NCBI GenBank assembly: GCA_964527215.1
Contig: CAZGNZ010000004.1
Coordinates: 73,879-137,878 of the forward strand
Reading direction: 5' to 3'
DNA: 64,000 nucleotides
Source of the DNA: CAZGNZ01 sp964527215
GTDB lineage: Bacteria > Fidelibacterota > Marinisomatia > SCGC-AAA003-L08 > JACNLC01
Both the position numbers and the translations under genes were made by a program. Of this stretch, positions 17,395-25,013 are shown piece by piece. Numbering within the stretch: position 1 is the stretch's first letter; each line of letters starts with the position of its first letter. Under the pieces are notes generated by a model. That model was not told where the DNA came from. It made no database searches and was given only the letters and a program-made list of their open reading frames with translations.

Positions 17395-17412
17395 GTGGGC
17401 AGTGAAATCCGG
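17395..17412 (+). other. stem-loop after the alpha/alpha-barrel gene
   Basis: CTGCCC and GGGCAG arms around GCCGGT start ten bases after the stop. No T-tract follows, so this is at best a weak transcript end. Confidence 0.3.
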
Positions 17413-17534
17413 TTGGATCTGAGACCAGCAGAACTGACTCCGGCACGAGATTGAAAGTATCTGTCAGATAGCGGGAATTGCACAGCAGCTACCGAATCCG
17501 GCGGAAGTGAAATATGTTGGGATATGTGTAAACA

Positions 17535-17557
17535 ACTATAGTATATTATGGTATAGT
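17535..17557. promoter_or_regulatory. inverted repeat ACTATA-N11-TATAGT, candidate PadR operator
   Basis: It lies about 80-100 bp upstream of the padR-like start in a very AT-rich stretch (17535-17575) that also looks like promoter core. PadR regulators typically repress their own operon by binding such AT-rich dyads, so autoregulation is a reasonable inference. Confidence 0.4.
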
Positions 17558-17634
17558 AAATTTAATAGTAGTAGGATAACTGTGGTGGTCAGTTTGGATA
17601 CCCGCTATTCTGAATTCATAACATTGAGCATGAT

Positions 17635-18015
17635 ATGAGTAACGATAAAAACATTCAGAAATCCATTGCAAATTGGGAAAAGGAATATAAAAAAGGATTC
17701 ACGGCATATATTGTTCTGGTTTTCCTGAAAAACCAAACCATGTACGGATATGAAATACGGAAGAAGCTGGAAGAACTCACTGATAATTCAATTACCTATC
17801 AGGACAGTGCAATCTACCAGATTCTTAAAAGGCTCAGTCAGAACAAACTTGTCACTTTTGAGACTAGAAAATCATACCAGGGTCCACCCAGAAAATATTA
17901 TACGATTACGGATTCAGGTCTCAAGGCCGTCAACCTTTTCACGCAAAAACATGTTCGCCCTATCCAACGGGCCATATCAGTGCTGCTTGCAGATCACTTT
18001 CCGGAAGATTCGTAA
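17635..18015 (+). CDS. PadR-family transcriptional regulator
   Basis: The 126-residue protein has the PadR winged helix: MYGYEIRKKLEEL, then AIYQILKRLSQNKLV and the wing GPPRKYYTITDSGLKAV. The short C-terminal helix for dimerisation is present. Its stop overlaps the start of the nitronate monooxygenase gene (TAATG), so it probably regulates this three-gene operon in response to a small toxic compound, as PadR proteins commonly do with phenolics or drugs. Ligand is unknown. Confidence 0.88.
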   Translation: MSNDKNIQKSIANWEKEYKKGFTAYIVLVFLKNQTMYGYEIRKKLEELTDNSITYQDSAIYQILKRLSQNKLVTFETRKSYQGPPRKYYTITDSGLKAVNLFTQKHVRPIQRAISVLLADHFPEDS

Positions 18016-19124
18016 TGAAAAGGATGACTTTCCCTTCACTCAGTATTGGCAATATCACTGTACCGGTTCCCATAATCCAGGGTGGAATGGGAGTTGGGAT
18101 ATCGTTATCAGGTCTGTCATCTGCAGTAGCCAACGCAGGTGGAATCGGTGTGATTTCGGCGATTGGACTGGGATATCTGTACCCACAGCAAGGATTGAGT
18201 GCGGATGAATCCGGTTTGGCTGCAGTTAAAAACGAAATCCGAAAAGCACGGGAATTGACCAATGGCATTCTTGGGATTAACATTATGCATGCCCTCACCG
18301 ATTTTGACCGAATCCTGCAGACAGCACTCAGGGAGGAGATCGATCTGATCTTTATCGGTGCAGGACTGCCGATCCGGCTGCCTAAAAAACTGGCTTTCAA
18401 TCTGTTAGACCAATTCAAGTCCAAAATAGTACCGATCGTATCTTCTTCCCGGGCATTGAATATCATTTTCAAGAGCTGGGACCGGAAATACAACAGGGTT
18501 CCTGATGCAGTTGTGGTAGAAGGTCCTCTCGCCGGGGGACATCTTGGCTTTAAGGCAAATGAAATCAGAAATCCGTTGAATACCTTGGAAAAACTGATAC
18601 CCCAGGTAAAAACAGCAATCCGTCCCTTTGCTGAAAAATACAAACAGAAGATTCCGCTGATAGCCGCGGGGGGAATTTATTCCGGGAAGGATATATTTAA
18701 ATTTATCCAGTTGGGCGCAGACGGTGTACAGATGGGTACTCGTTTTGTCGCAACCAATGAATGCGATGCTTCTATTGAGTTTAAGGAAGAATATGTAAAC
18801 TGCCGGAAAGAAGATATCGGGATTGTTGAAAGTCCGGTTGGATTACCTGGTCGCGGTATTATTAATAAATTTTTAAAAGATGTGAGAAACGGAAGCAGGA
18901 AACCATTTCGCTGTCCGTATAAATGCCTGAAAAATTGTGAATATCAATCTGCGCCCTACTGTATTGCCTTGGCATTGATCAATGCTTTGAAAGGGCGATT
19001 CAGCCGGGGGTTTGCTTTCTGCGGTGAATCGGCCTGGCGGATCAGGGAAATCATACCAGTGCAGAAATTGATTGATGAGCTGAAAGAGGGGTACTGCCGT
19101 GCTGCCACTGAGGATTCCACATGA
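18015..19124 (+). CDS. nitronate monooxygenase family flavoprotein (2-nitropropane dioxygenase-like)
   Basis: A 369-residue FMN TIM barrel. IIQGGMGVGISLSGL and NAGGIGVIS form the N-terminal signature, AGGIYSGKDIFKFIQLGADGVQMGTRF the phosphate-binding end. A C-terminal cysteine-rich tail (CPYKCLKNCEY, PYCIALA, AFCGES) extends beyond the barrel and is seen in anaerobe homologues. Family members oxidise nitronates or act as FabK-type enoyl reductases; the latter usually lack the Cys tail. It sits between a PadR regulator and an acetyltransferase with overlapping reading frames, suggesting a detoxification operon. Confidence 0.86.
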   Translation: MKRMTFPSLSIGNITVPVPIIQGGMGVGISLSGLSSAVANAGGIGVISAIGLGYLYPQQGLSADESGLAAVKNEIRKARELTNGILGINIMHALTDFDRILQTALREEIDLIFIGAGLPIRLPKKLAFNLLDQFKSKIVPIVSSSRALNIIFKSWDRKYNRVPDAVVVEGPLAGGHLGFKANEIRNPLNTLEKLIPQVKTAIRPFAEKYKQKIPLIAAGGIYSGKDIFKFIQLGADGVQMGTRFVATNECDASIEFKEEYVNCRKEDIGIVESPVGLPGRGIINKFLKDVRNGSRKPFRCPYKCLKNCEYQSAPYCIALALINALKGRFSRGFAFCGESAWRIREIIPVQKLIDELKEGYCRAATEDST

Positions 19125-19626
19125 GATTCATTTCCGTCTGAAGTCATCTTACCCGGTTGTAATCCGCGTGCTGGAGCAGCAGGATATCAAGTCACTTCGG
19201 GAAGGATTTCAGAAACTGTCAGCAGCTTCCATTTTCTCGAGATTCCTGACACCGGAAAAAAGGTTGAATCCGGATGAACTGCACGGCATGCTTGATCAAA
19301 ATAGTACTCAGAAACTGATCCTTGGCGCTTTTGGAACCAAGGGCGGGTTGTGTGAAAGTATTGGTGTTGCCGAGTATCATCAAGACAGCCTGCAGCCCGG
19401 TCAGGCGGAAATGGCAGTCACAATCATTGATGAGTATCAGAATCAGGGATTGGGCACCTGTTTTTTACAAATACTCATGAAGGCCGGAAAACTTGCGGGT
19501 TTTCAAAAATTCAGCGGATATCTTCTTGAAGGCAATCTGAAAATGAAGCATATTCTGAATAAGTTTAATGCTGTATTCAAATGGGCGGGCGGACCCATCC
19601 TGCGTTTTGAACTGCCGGTCCTGTAA
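19099..19626 (+). CDS. GNAT-family N-acetyltransferase
   Basis: The 175-residue protein has a GNAT core with the acetyl-CoA loop YQNQGLGT and the following helix FLQILMKAGKLAGF. The start is GTG at 19099, overlapping the upstream gene by 26 bp, with AAAGAGGGG 8 bases before it. The C-terminal portion resembles the acetyltransferase domain found fused to protein-acetylating acyl-CoA synthetases, where substrates are protein lysines. It is third in the PadR operon; its substrate is unknown. Confidence 0.8.
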   Translation: MLPLRIPHEIHFRLKSSYPVVIRVLEQQDIKSLREGFQKLSAASIFSRFLTPEKRLNPDELHGMLDQNSTQKLILGAFGTKGGLCESIGVAEYHQDSLQPGQAEMAVTIIDEYQNQGLGTCFLQILMKAGKLAGFQKFSGYLLEGNLKMKHILNKFNAVFKWAGGPILRFELPVL

Positions 19627-19629
19627 TTC

Positions 19630-19648
19630 GGCACTGAGCTGCCTTTTT
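19630..19648 (+). terminator. weak terminator GGCA-N6-TGCC-TTTTT
   Basis: A four-base stem followed by five T residues lies four bases after the acetyltransferase stop and just before a converging gene. The stem is short, so this is tentative. Confidence 0.3.
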
Positions 19649-19688
19649 CGCTCATCCAGTCAGGAATCCGAGGTGACCGGAAATTCAT

Positions 19689-20699
19689 TTACTGATTGAG
19701 GGTCAGAATTATTCCGACAATGGATACCACATCCAGCACATTTATGTCACCGTCCGAATTGACGTCTGCCGCAGTTTCCTCAAATACAGTAGGTTCTGAC
19801 GCGTTCAGGATGAAGTTGATTACCAATATAATATCAAGAACATCCAGTGAGTCATCAAAATTGGTATCACCATCTGCCAGTACCGGAGCGTGCGTTCGGG
19901 AAAGCATTTCAGCCAGCATCCACCAGAAAGCCCGTCCTTTTAAATTGCAGTTCAGCGGCTGGGAATGAGCACAGCCGCAGGGTTCGCAGAGGTCGGAATC
20001 CGGATGGCTGCCGCACCATTCCTGGGCCCAGTTGCCGCCGTTGTAATCACAGTTGTCGTTGGCAAACAGTTCAAGATAGCCGTTCCCGTCCGGATCAAAA
20101 CTTTCAATATCTGCAAAATCAAACAGTATCTTATCGTTTGCCAGACAGAAATCCCGAATCTGCTGATTCCGGGCATGCAGGTTGCCGTTTACGCCTGACC
20201 CATCCAGATGACCGGTCATGTAGATAAACTGCACATCGGGATAATCCGCTTCCAGTTGATTCATTGCTTCCAGGTAGGTATTGATTCCTGCTTCAGTGTT
20301 ATCTGAACATCCTCCGCACCAGGACCACATCACCACATTCCGGTCGTTGGAAGGATTATCCAGCTGAGTCCGGGTAGCGGATTCCCACGCCAGGCTGCCG
20401 TTGTGTCCCAGATCACCTCCGGTTTCCTGATATGACAGATACCCGTCTGCTCCGGATGAACTGTATCCGTATTGATCGCCGTACAGGTCGAAAACAGTGC
20501 CCATGCCGGTCGTAATCTGGCTGCCGTGAGAGGTATGACCATACCAGATCCGGCATTCGGTTTTTGCCAGATCAATCCAGGAGTATGGAACCGCGTCCAG
20601 AACGGTGCAGGTATGGTTGGAAACTACGGGCTGAGCGGTAAGCAGGGCTGTCAGCAGAATCACAGCAGAAGATATCAGTTTCGGGGTGTTTTTTTTCAT
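19689..20699 (-). CDS. secreted protein of unknown family with C-terminal dockerin-like domain
   Basis: A signal peptide ends near AQPVVS (residue 27). The main domain (about 28-265) has GHTSHGSQITTGM near residue 54, a serine-containing turn followed by YMTGHLDGSG near residue 160 and a cysteine-rich end (CNYNGGNWAQEWCG-like region, CEPCGCAH). The spacing of these Ser, Asn/His and Asp/His blocks recalls SGNH hydrolases, but I do not recognise the family and do not assign activity. Two calcium-loop repeats end the protein (DGDTNFDDSLDVLD and DVNSDGDINVLD). Several Cys suggest extracellular disulfides. Confidence 0.7.
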   Translation of the reverse strand: MKKNTPKLISSAVILLTALLTAQPVVSNHTCTVLDAVPYSWIDLAKTECRIWYGHTSHGSQITTGMGTVFDLYGDQYGYSSSGADGYLSYQETGGDLGHNGSLAWESATRTQLDNPSNDRNVVMWSWCGGCSDNTEAGINTYLEAMNQLEADYPDVQFIYMTGHLDGSGVNGNLHARNQQIRDFCLANDKILFDFADIESFDPDGNGYLELFANDNCDYNGGNWAQEWCGSHPDSDLCEPCGCAHSQPLNCNLKGRAFWWMLAEMLSRTHAPVLADGDTNFDDSLDVLDIILVINFILNASEPTVFEETAADVNSDGDINVLDVVSIVGIILTLNQ

Positions 20700-21012
20700 G
20701 GCGGCTCCTCTTATTTTTTTTCTATTTGCCTATGCTTCAAAAACATCTGATGAAGTATCAGGTGAATGATTGGAAGGTTTTGAACTCCGGTTCTGAAATT
20801 TGTATTTCCAATCATCGACTCCGACAGAATCTGCTGCGGCAGTGGGATATGGAGGAACGCAAACCCCCGGTTTCCGGTGAAGTCACTTGGAAGAGAAAAA
20901 CCGGGAATGATTCTCCATTCTCTGCATGGACATCGTCCAGTTCAAGCACAATAAAAAAGTCAGGCCGGACAGATAGAAATGAGTCATTTCCACCATTTAT
21001 TCAAGACTGCTT

Positions 21013-21136
21013 GAATTGCATTTAACAATCCACGTCGTCAGGGTGCGGTAATGGAAAAATGGCTTTGCCAAGTGTTAAATGCGTTAGAAAAAATTGTGGT
21101 GCTATGCAGAAATCGCAGACTGCAAACAGGCAGTCC
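21013..21136 (+). repeat. 124 bp dispersed repeat with attC-like outer palindrome, copy 1
   Basis: GCATTTAACA (21018-21027) and TGTTAAATGC (21073-21082) form a perfect 10 bp inverted repeat enclosing 45 bp. A second hairpin (GACTGC ... GCAGTC) follows. The 124 bp are homologous to 45781-45904 at roughly two thirds identity by eye. The outer pair ATTTAAC / GTTAAAT fits the RYYYAAC / GTTRRRY boxes of integron attC sites, but no integrase or cassette array is visible. Confidence 0.55.
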
Positions 21137-21443
21137 GGGATGAAAGACCAACCACCTTTGTTGATGGATATTCAGATTTCGGAATTTTTTTTGTTATAAA
21201 TTTCATTCAGCAACTGGTAAAAATACACCGTGCAGGATAGTTGGAACCATGAATATTCTTCATGTCGAAAACCCACTTCATTCATTTCAATATTGGAATG
21301 ACATCTGAAATGGACCTTCTTTCTCCCTAAATTTAATCCGTTTGCGGTCGTACAAGTGCACTCGATTACATTCGTTATGCCTTGACACAAAATCCCGGAT
21401 TCAGGTCTCGCCTTCAGGCTCGTTCCGATTAATCGCACAATTT

Positions 21444-21535
21444 GAATCCGCCAGTGGGCGTGGCGGCGAAATGAAAAATGATTACATCACTGATGATACC
21501 CCGTCCCGTCAGCTGACGGGCGGGGAAATTCATTG
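21444..21535 (+). repeat. composite intergenic repeat, module B (copy 3)
   Basis: GAATCCGCCAGTGGGCG start, ATGATTACATCACTGATGATA middle shared almost exactly with copy 9, and CCCGTCAGCTGACGGG then CGGGGAAATTCATTG end. Confidence 0.85.
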
Positions 21536-21646
21536 GCCGGTGAAATCTTCCGCAGCGTGTAGGAACGTATTCAGGCCTAACCGCGAACTGTAATGAAAAC
21601 CGAACTTTAAAAAAGCCACACGGAAGCATTCAGGGAAATAATTTCA

Positions 21647-22738
21647 TTGATAGAAAAAAACCATATAAATCACAGGAAATTCCTCTTTGACTTATTCTTC
21701 ATGGTCTCGATGGTTTTGCTTCTGACAAGATGCAGTGTATCGGGAGCGGAGCCATTTTATGAAACAGAGGTAGAAATCCGAAGCTCAATTGACGGGGCTG
21801 TTTTGTCCGGAACGCTGGCTGTACCAGAATCGGACGAACCCAAACCCGCGGTTCTGCTGATTCAGGGTTCCGGTCCATTGGATCGGGATGAAACGGTTTT
21901 CGGACATGCGCCATTTAAAGACATCTCCAACAGCCTGGCGGCAGCGGGGTGTGTGGTGCTCAGAATGGACCGCAGGGGAGTCGGAAGATCAGAAGGCATC
22001 TACCGGCTGATGGATTTTGAGATATTTAAAAACGATTCCTATGACGCATTTAAGGCACTGAAGGGACATGATGACACCGATCCGGATAAAACTGGAATTC
22101 TCGGTCACAGTCTAGGGGCTTTTTTTGCATTGAATATTGCACAGCTTGATTCTTCCGTATCGTCCCTGATCCTGATGACTCCCAGCGGTATCTGGGGAAA
22201 AGACATTATTGAGGCTCAGAATCTGTCATGGGCAGTGCATTCGGGGTTGTCAGAAGATGCACAGGGAAAAATCAAATCAATGAGCAGCCAACTGGCAGAC
22301 ATCATTTGTGCCGGGACCGGGTCAGAGCGGGAACAGCAGGATTTTTGCCGGATCTATGAGAATATTGCCCGAAATCTCAGCACGGACTTGAGAAATATGT
22401 TTTATCCCGGGCCGGCAGATTTGGCTTACCGCTGTTTTACCGCGCCTGAGTACCGGAATGCAATGGCATATGAACCGGTGGAACATCTGAAAGCTGTTTC
22501 CTGTCCGATCCTTGTACTATTGGGAGACAAGGATCCGTTTGTGCCTTTTGATGTCAATTTTCCAATCATTAAAGGTGCATTGCAGTCGGGATGCACCTCA
22601 CGGTATGAGATCAAAATGCTTGAGGATCACAACCATCATCTTCAGAAGTGTCAAACCGGTCACCCGGGGGAAATGGCCGGGATCAGAGAATCGGTCTCGC
22701 AGACCGCACTTGAAATGATTTGTGACTGGGTGCGGTAA
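21647..22738 (+). CDS. alpha/beta hydrolase (esterase/peptidase S9-like), exported
   Basis: A hydrophobic N-terminal segment (FDLFFMVSMVLLLTRCSV) indicates export, possibly as a lipoprotein though the Cys context is poor. The hydrolase domain shows the oxyanion loop QGSGPLDRDE, RMDRRGVGRSEG, the nucleophile elbow GHSLGAF, an Asp in LGDKDPFVP and a His in DHNHHLQ. This combination is typical of AB hydrolases acting on acyl esters. The annotated start is TTG at 21647; an ATG at about 21701 also keeps a signal. It is monocistronic. Confidence 0.8.
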   Translation: MIEKNHINHRKFLFDLFFMVSMVLLLTRCSVSGAEPFYETEVEIRSSIDGAVLSGTLAVPESDEPKPAVLLIQGSGPLDRDETVFGHAPFKDISNSLAAAGCVVLRMDRRGVGRSEGIYRLMDFEIFKNDSYDAFKALKGHDDTDPDKTGILGHSLGAFFALNIAQLDSSVSSLILMTPSGIWGKDIIEAQNLSWAVHSGLSEDAQGKIKSMSSQLADIICAGTGSEREQQDFCRIYENIARNLSTDLRNMFYPGPADLAYRCFTAPEYRNAMAYEPVEHLKAVSCPILVLLGDKDPFVPFDVNFPIIKGALQSGCTSRYEIKMLEDHNHHLQKCQTGHPGEMAGIRESVSQTALEMICDWVR

Positions 22739-23062
22739 TGGCACAGAATCAGCCGATTATTTCCAATCACGTAAATGCCTGAACTTGACCGTCTTTCAAC
22801 ATTTGTGAGCAATGAGAAAGACAAAGGATTTTAAAAACGACGAATTCCCGATTCCCGCGGCTGTGGATTAAGAAAAGGGTCAAACGGATTATTGGCGGTG
22901 GTGATATGGTAGGGATTCATACACCGTCAAGCCGTCGCCGGGAGTCAGTAATACTGCGGGTCCTGAAGTCCTTCAGCGGCATTCAGCCTGCGGCAAATCA
23001 CATGCAGCTGACTGGTAATTTTACCGTATTCTGGTCAAGAGCAGATTAAAACAGGAGATTTG
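22739..23062. other. intergenic, nothing seen
   Basis: A 324 bp spacer before the DUF2130 gene. I see only short imperfect dyads such as CTGCGGGTCCTGAAG and no gene, repeat or terminator. Confidence 0.4.
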
Positions 23063-24937
23063 ATGAAAACCGATATTATAATTTGTCCGCAATGCTCGTT
23101 TGAAATCCCGGTTGAGGAAGTTCTGACCCGTCAGATTCGGGAATCTCTGGGAAAAGAACTGGAGCAGAAACTTGCAGATAGAATCCGGTCAGAGTCCCGG
23201 CAGGAGCTGTCCGCCCTGCAGGAGGCTTTGTCCGAGAAGTCCCGCAAACTGGCGGATTCACAGAAATCAGAGCTTGGTCTTCTGAAGAAAACCCGTGAGC
23301 TGGAGGATCGTGAGAAAGCACTTGAACTGGAGGTAGAACGGCGAATTTCAGTGCAGCAGGAATCCCTCAAAAAATCCCTGACAAAAGATTTTCAGGAGCA
23401 GCTGAGGCACAAGGATCAACTGCTGGCCGAACGTGAATCGGAATATTCCGTCAGAGAAAAAGAACTGGCGGAAAAAAAGCAGAAACTGGAAGAAAAAACC
23501 CGTGAACTGGTAACGGAAAAGACCAAAGCGGCGGAAATCCGGATCCGTGCTGAACTGGCGGAGGAGTCCGCGGTACGTATCTCCGGACTGGAAGCTGAGC
23601 TGAATGAAAAAGCGGCAAAGCTGCAGGAAGCCCGTGATCAGGAACTATCTCTTCTGAAGAAAACCCGTGAGCTGGAGGATCGTGAGAAAGCACTTGAACT
23701 GGAGGTAGAACGGCGAATTTCAGTGCAGCAGGAATCCCTCAAAAAATCCCTGACAAAAGATTTTCAGGAGCAGCTGAGGCACAAGGATCAACTGCTGGCC
23801 GAACGTGAATCGGAATATTCCGTCAGAGAAAAAGAACTGGCGGAAAAAAAGCAGAAACTGGAAGAAAAAACCCGTGAACTGGTAACGGAAAAGACCAAAG
23901 CGGCGGAAATCCGGATCCGTGCTGAACTGGCGGAGGAGTCCGCGGTACGTATCTCCGGACTGGAAGCTGAGCTGAATGAAAAAGCGGCAAAGCTGCAGGA
24001 AGCCCGTGATCAGGAACTGACTCTTCTGAAGAAAAAACGTGAACTGGAGGATCGGGAAGAAGCGCTGGCGCTGGAATTGGAACGAAAGCTCAATGAAGAA
24101 CGGGACACTATCCGTCGTGACAGCCTGAAGCAGTTTCAGGAAGCTCATGAGCTGAAGCTTAAAGAACAGGAACAGAAAATGGCGGATCTCACTCGAAAAC
24201 TGGAGGAAGCTCAGCGCAGCGCCGCTCAGGGTTCTCAGGAACGTCAGGGTGAGATTCAGGAATTGGATCTGGAAGAAAAGCTGCGGGATGGTTTCCGCAT
24301 GGATGAGATTGAACCGGTACCGAAAGGAATTCGCGGGGCAGATGTCATTCAGACCGTGAGAGATCATTCACTGCGGCCCTGCGGGTTGATTGTCTGGGAA
24401 TCTAAGCGGACCAAGGCATGGTCAGCATCGTGGATTCAAAAATTAAAGGATGATCAGATTGCTGTGGGTGCTGAAATCGCTGTTATCGTATCCGAGGTAC
24501 TGCCTCCGGACATAGAGAATTTCGGACAGGTGGATCAGGTATGGGTGACCACCCGTCCATACGCGGTTGCTTTGGCCGGAATTCTTCGTGAAAGTCTTAT
24601 CAAACTGAATTTTGCGCGGTCATCAGCGGAGGGGATGAACGAGAAAATGACCATCCTTTATCAGTATATCATTGGTCCGGAGTTCAAGCAGAAAATTGAA
24701 GCCATTGTCGGCACATTTGAAAATATGACGCTGCAGCTGGAAAAGGAAAAGCGGGCCATGCAGCGCATCTGGAAGGAACGTGAAAAACAGATAGAACGCG
24801 TTATCACCAACACCTCCGGAATGTACGGGGATTTCCGGGGATTGATCGGTTCTGCGCTGGAAGAAATCAGTGCCTTTGAGCTCGGCCCTGCTGATACACC
24901 GCCCCGGCTTTCCACAGGATCGGATACGGAAGATTAA
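23063..24937 (+). CDS. DUF2130 coiled-coil protein with recent internal tandem duplication
   Basis: A CPQC knuckle (residues about 9-12) opens the protein. Residues about 30-400 are almost continuous charged coiled coil. The DUF2130 domain spans about 410-600, with GADVIQTV, IVWESKRTKAWSASW, TTRPYAVAL and the closing ITNTSGMYGDFRGLIG. Function of the family is unsettled; a nuclease-like fold has been suggested from the IxWESKxT core. ATG 23063 follows AGGAG. The coil contains two virtually identical 124-residue units (see repeat), so the protein is longer than usual relatives. Confidence 0.88.
   Translation: MKTDIIICPQCSFEIPVEEVLTRQIRESLGKELEQKLADRIRSESRQELSALQEALSEKSRKLADSQKSELGLLKKTRELEDREKALELEVERRISVQQESLKKSLTKDFQEQLRHKDQLLAERESEYSVREKELAEKKQKLEEKTRELVTEKTKAAEIRIRAELAEESAVRISGLEAELNEKAAKLQEARDQELSLLKKTRELEDREKALELEVERRISVQQESLKKSLTKDFQEQLRHKDQLLAERESEYSVREKELAEKKQKLEEKTRELVTEKTKAAEIRIRAELAEESAVRISGLEAELNEKAAKLQEARDQELTLLKKKRELEDREEALALELERKLNEERDTIRRDSLKQFQEAHELKLKEQEQKMADLTRKLEEAQRSAAQGSQERQGEIQELDLEEKLRDGFRMDEIEPVPKGIRGADVIQTVRDHSLRPCGLIVWESKRTKAWSASWIQKLKDDQIAVGAEIAVIVSEVLPPDIENFGQVDQVWVTTRPYAVALAGILRESLIKLNFARSSAEGMNEKMTILYQYIIGPEFKQKIEAIVGTFENMTLQLEKEKRAMQRIWKEREKQIERVITNTSGMYGDFRGLIGSALEEISAFELGPADTPPRLSTGSDTED
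23278..24021 (+). repeat. two 372 bp tandem units inside the DUF2130 gene
   Basis: Unit 1 is 23278-23649 and unit 2 is 23650-24021; TCTTCTGAAG starts each. By eye they differ only at the junction codon (Ser versus Thr). Each encodes 124 residues, keeps frame and heptad phase, and a third diverged partial unit follows from 24022. Identity at synonymous sites implies a very recent duplication or ongoing conversion. Confidence 0.92.
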
Positions 24938-25003
24938 TTCGCCGGCAGGCGGACAATAATGAGCAGGTGAATTCCCCGCCGCACTCGGCGGGGAACATCA
25001 TTC
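24937..25003 (+). repeat. composite intergenic repeat, short derivative (copy 4)
   Basis: Retains TTCGCCGGCAGGCGGACAA, ATTCCCCGCCGC and GGCGGGGAACATCATTC but lacks the middle, so it is an internally deleted A-type copy. It fills the gap between two converging genes and could act as a bidirectional transcript end. Confidence 0.65.
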
Positions 25004-25013
25004 AATACGAAGA

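Larger units (their letters stand above)
20700..21646. other. long intergenic region with two repeat families
   Basis: A 947 bp stretch with no convincing gene. It holds the hairpin-ended repeat at 21013-21136 and composite repeat copy 3 at 21444-21535. The short open frames here have no ribosome site and no recognisable product. Confidence 0.5.

Noticed and set aside
20726..21025. 99-residue frame next to the dockerin-like gene
   Set aside because: Low-complexity product with no start signal, ending inside the 124 bp repeat.
21172..21629. Short minus-strand frames before the hydrolase gene
   Set aside because: They overlap composite repeat copy 3, and related frames recur at 62276 for the same reason, so they are repeat-derived.
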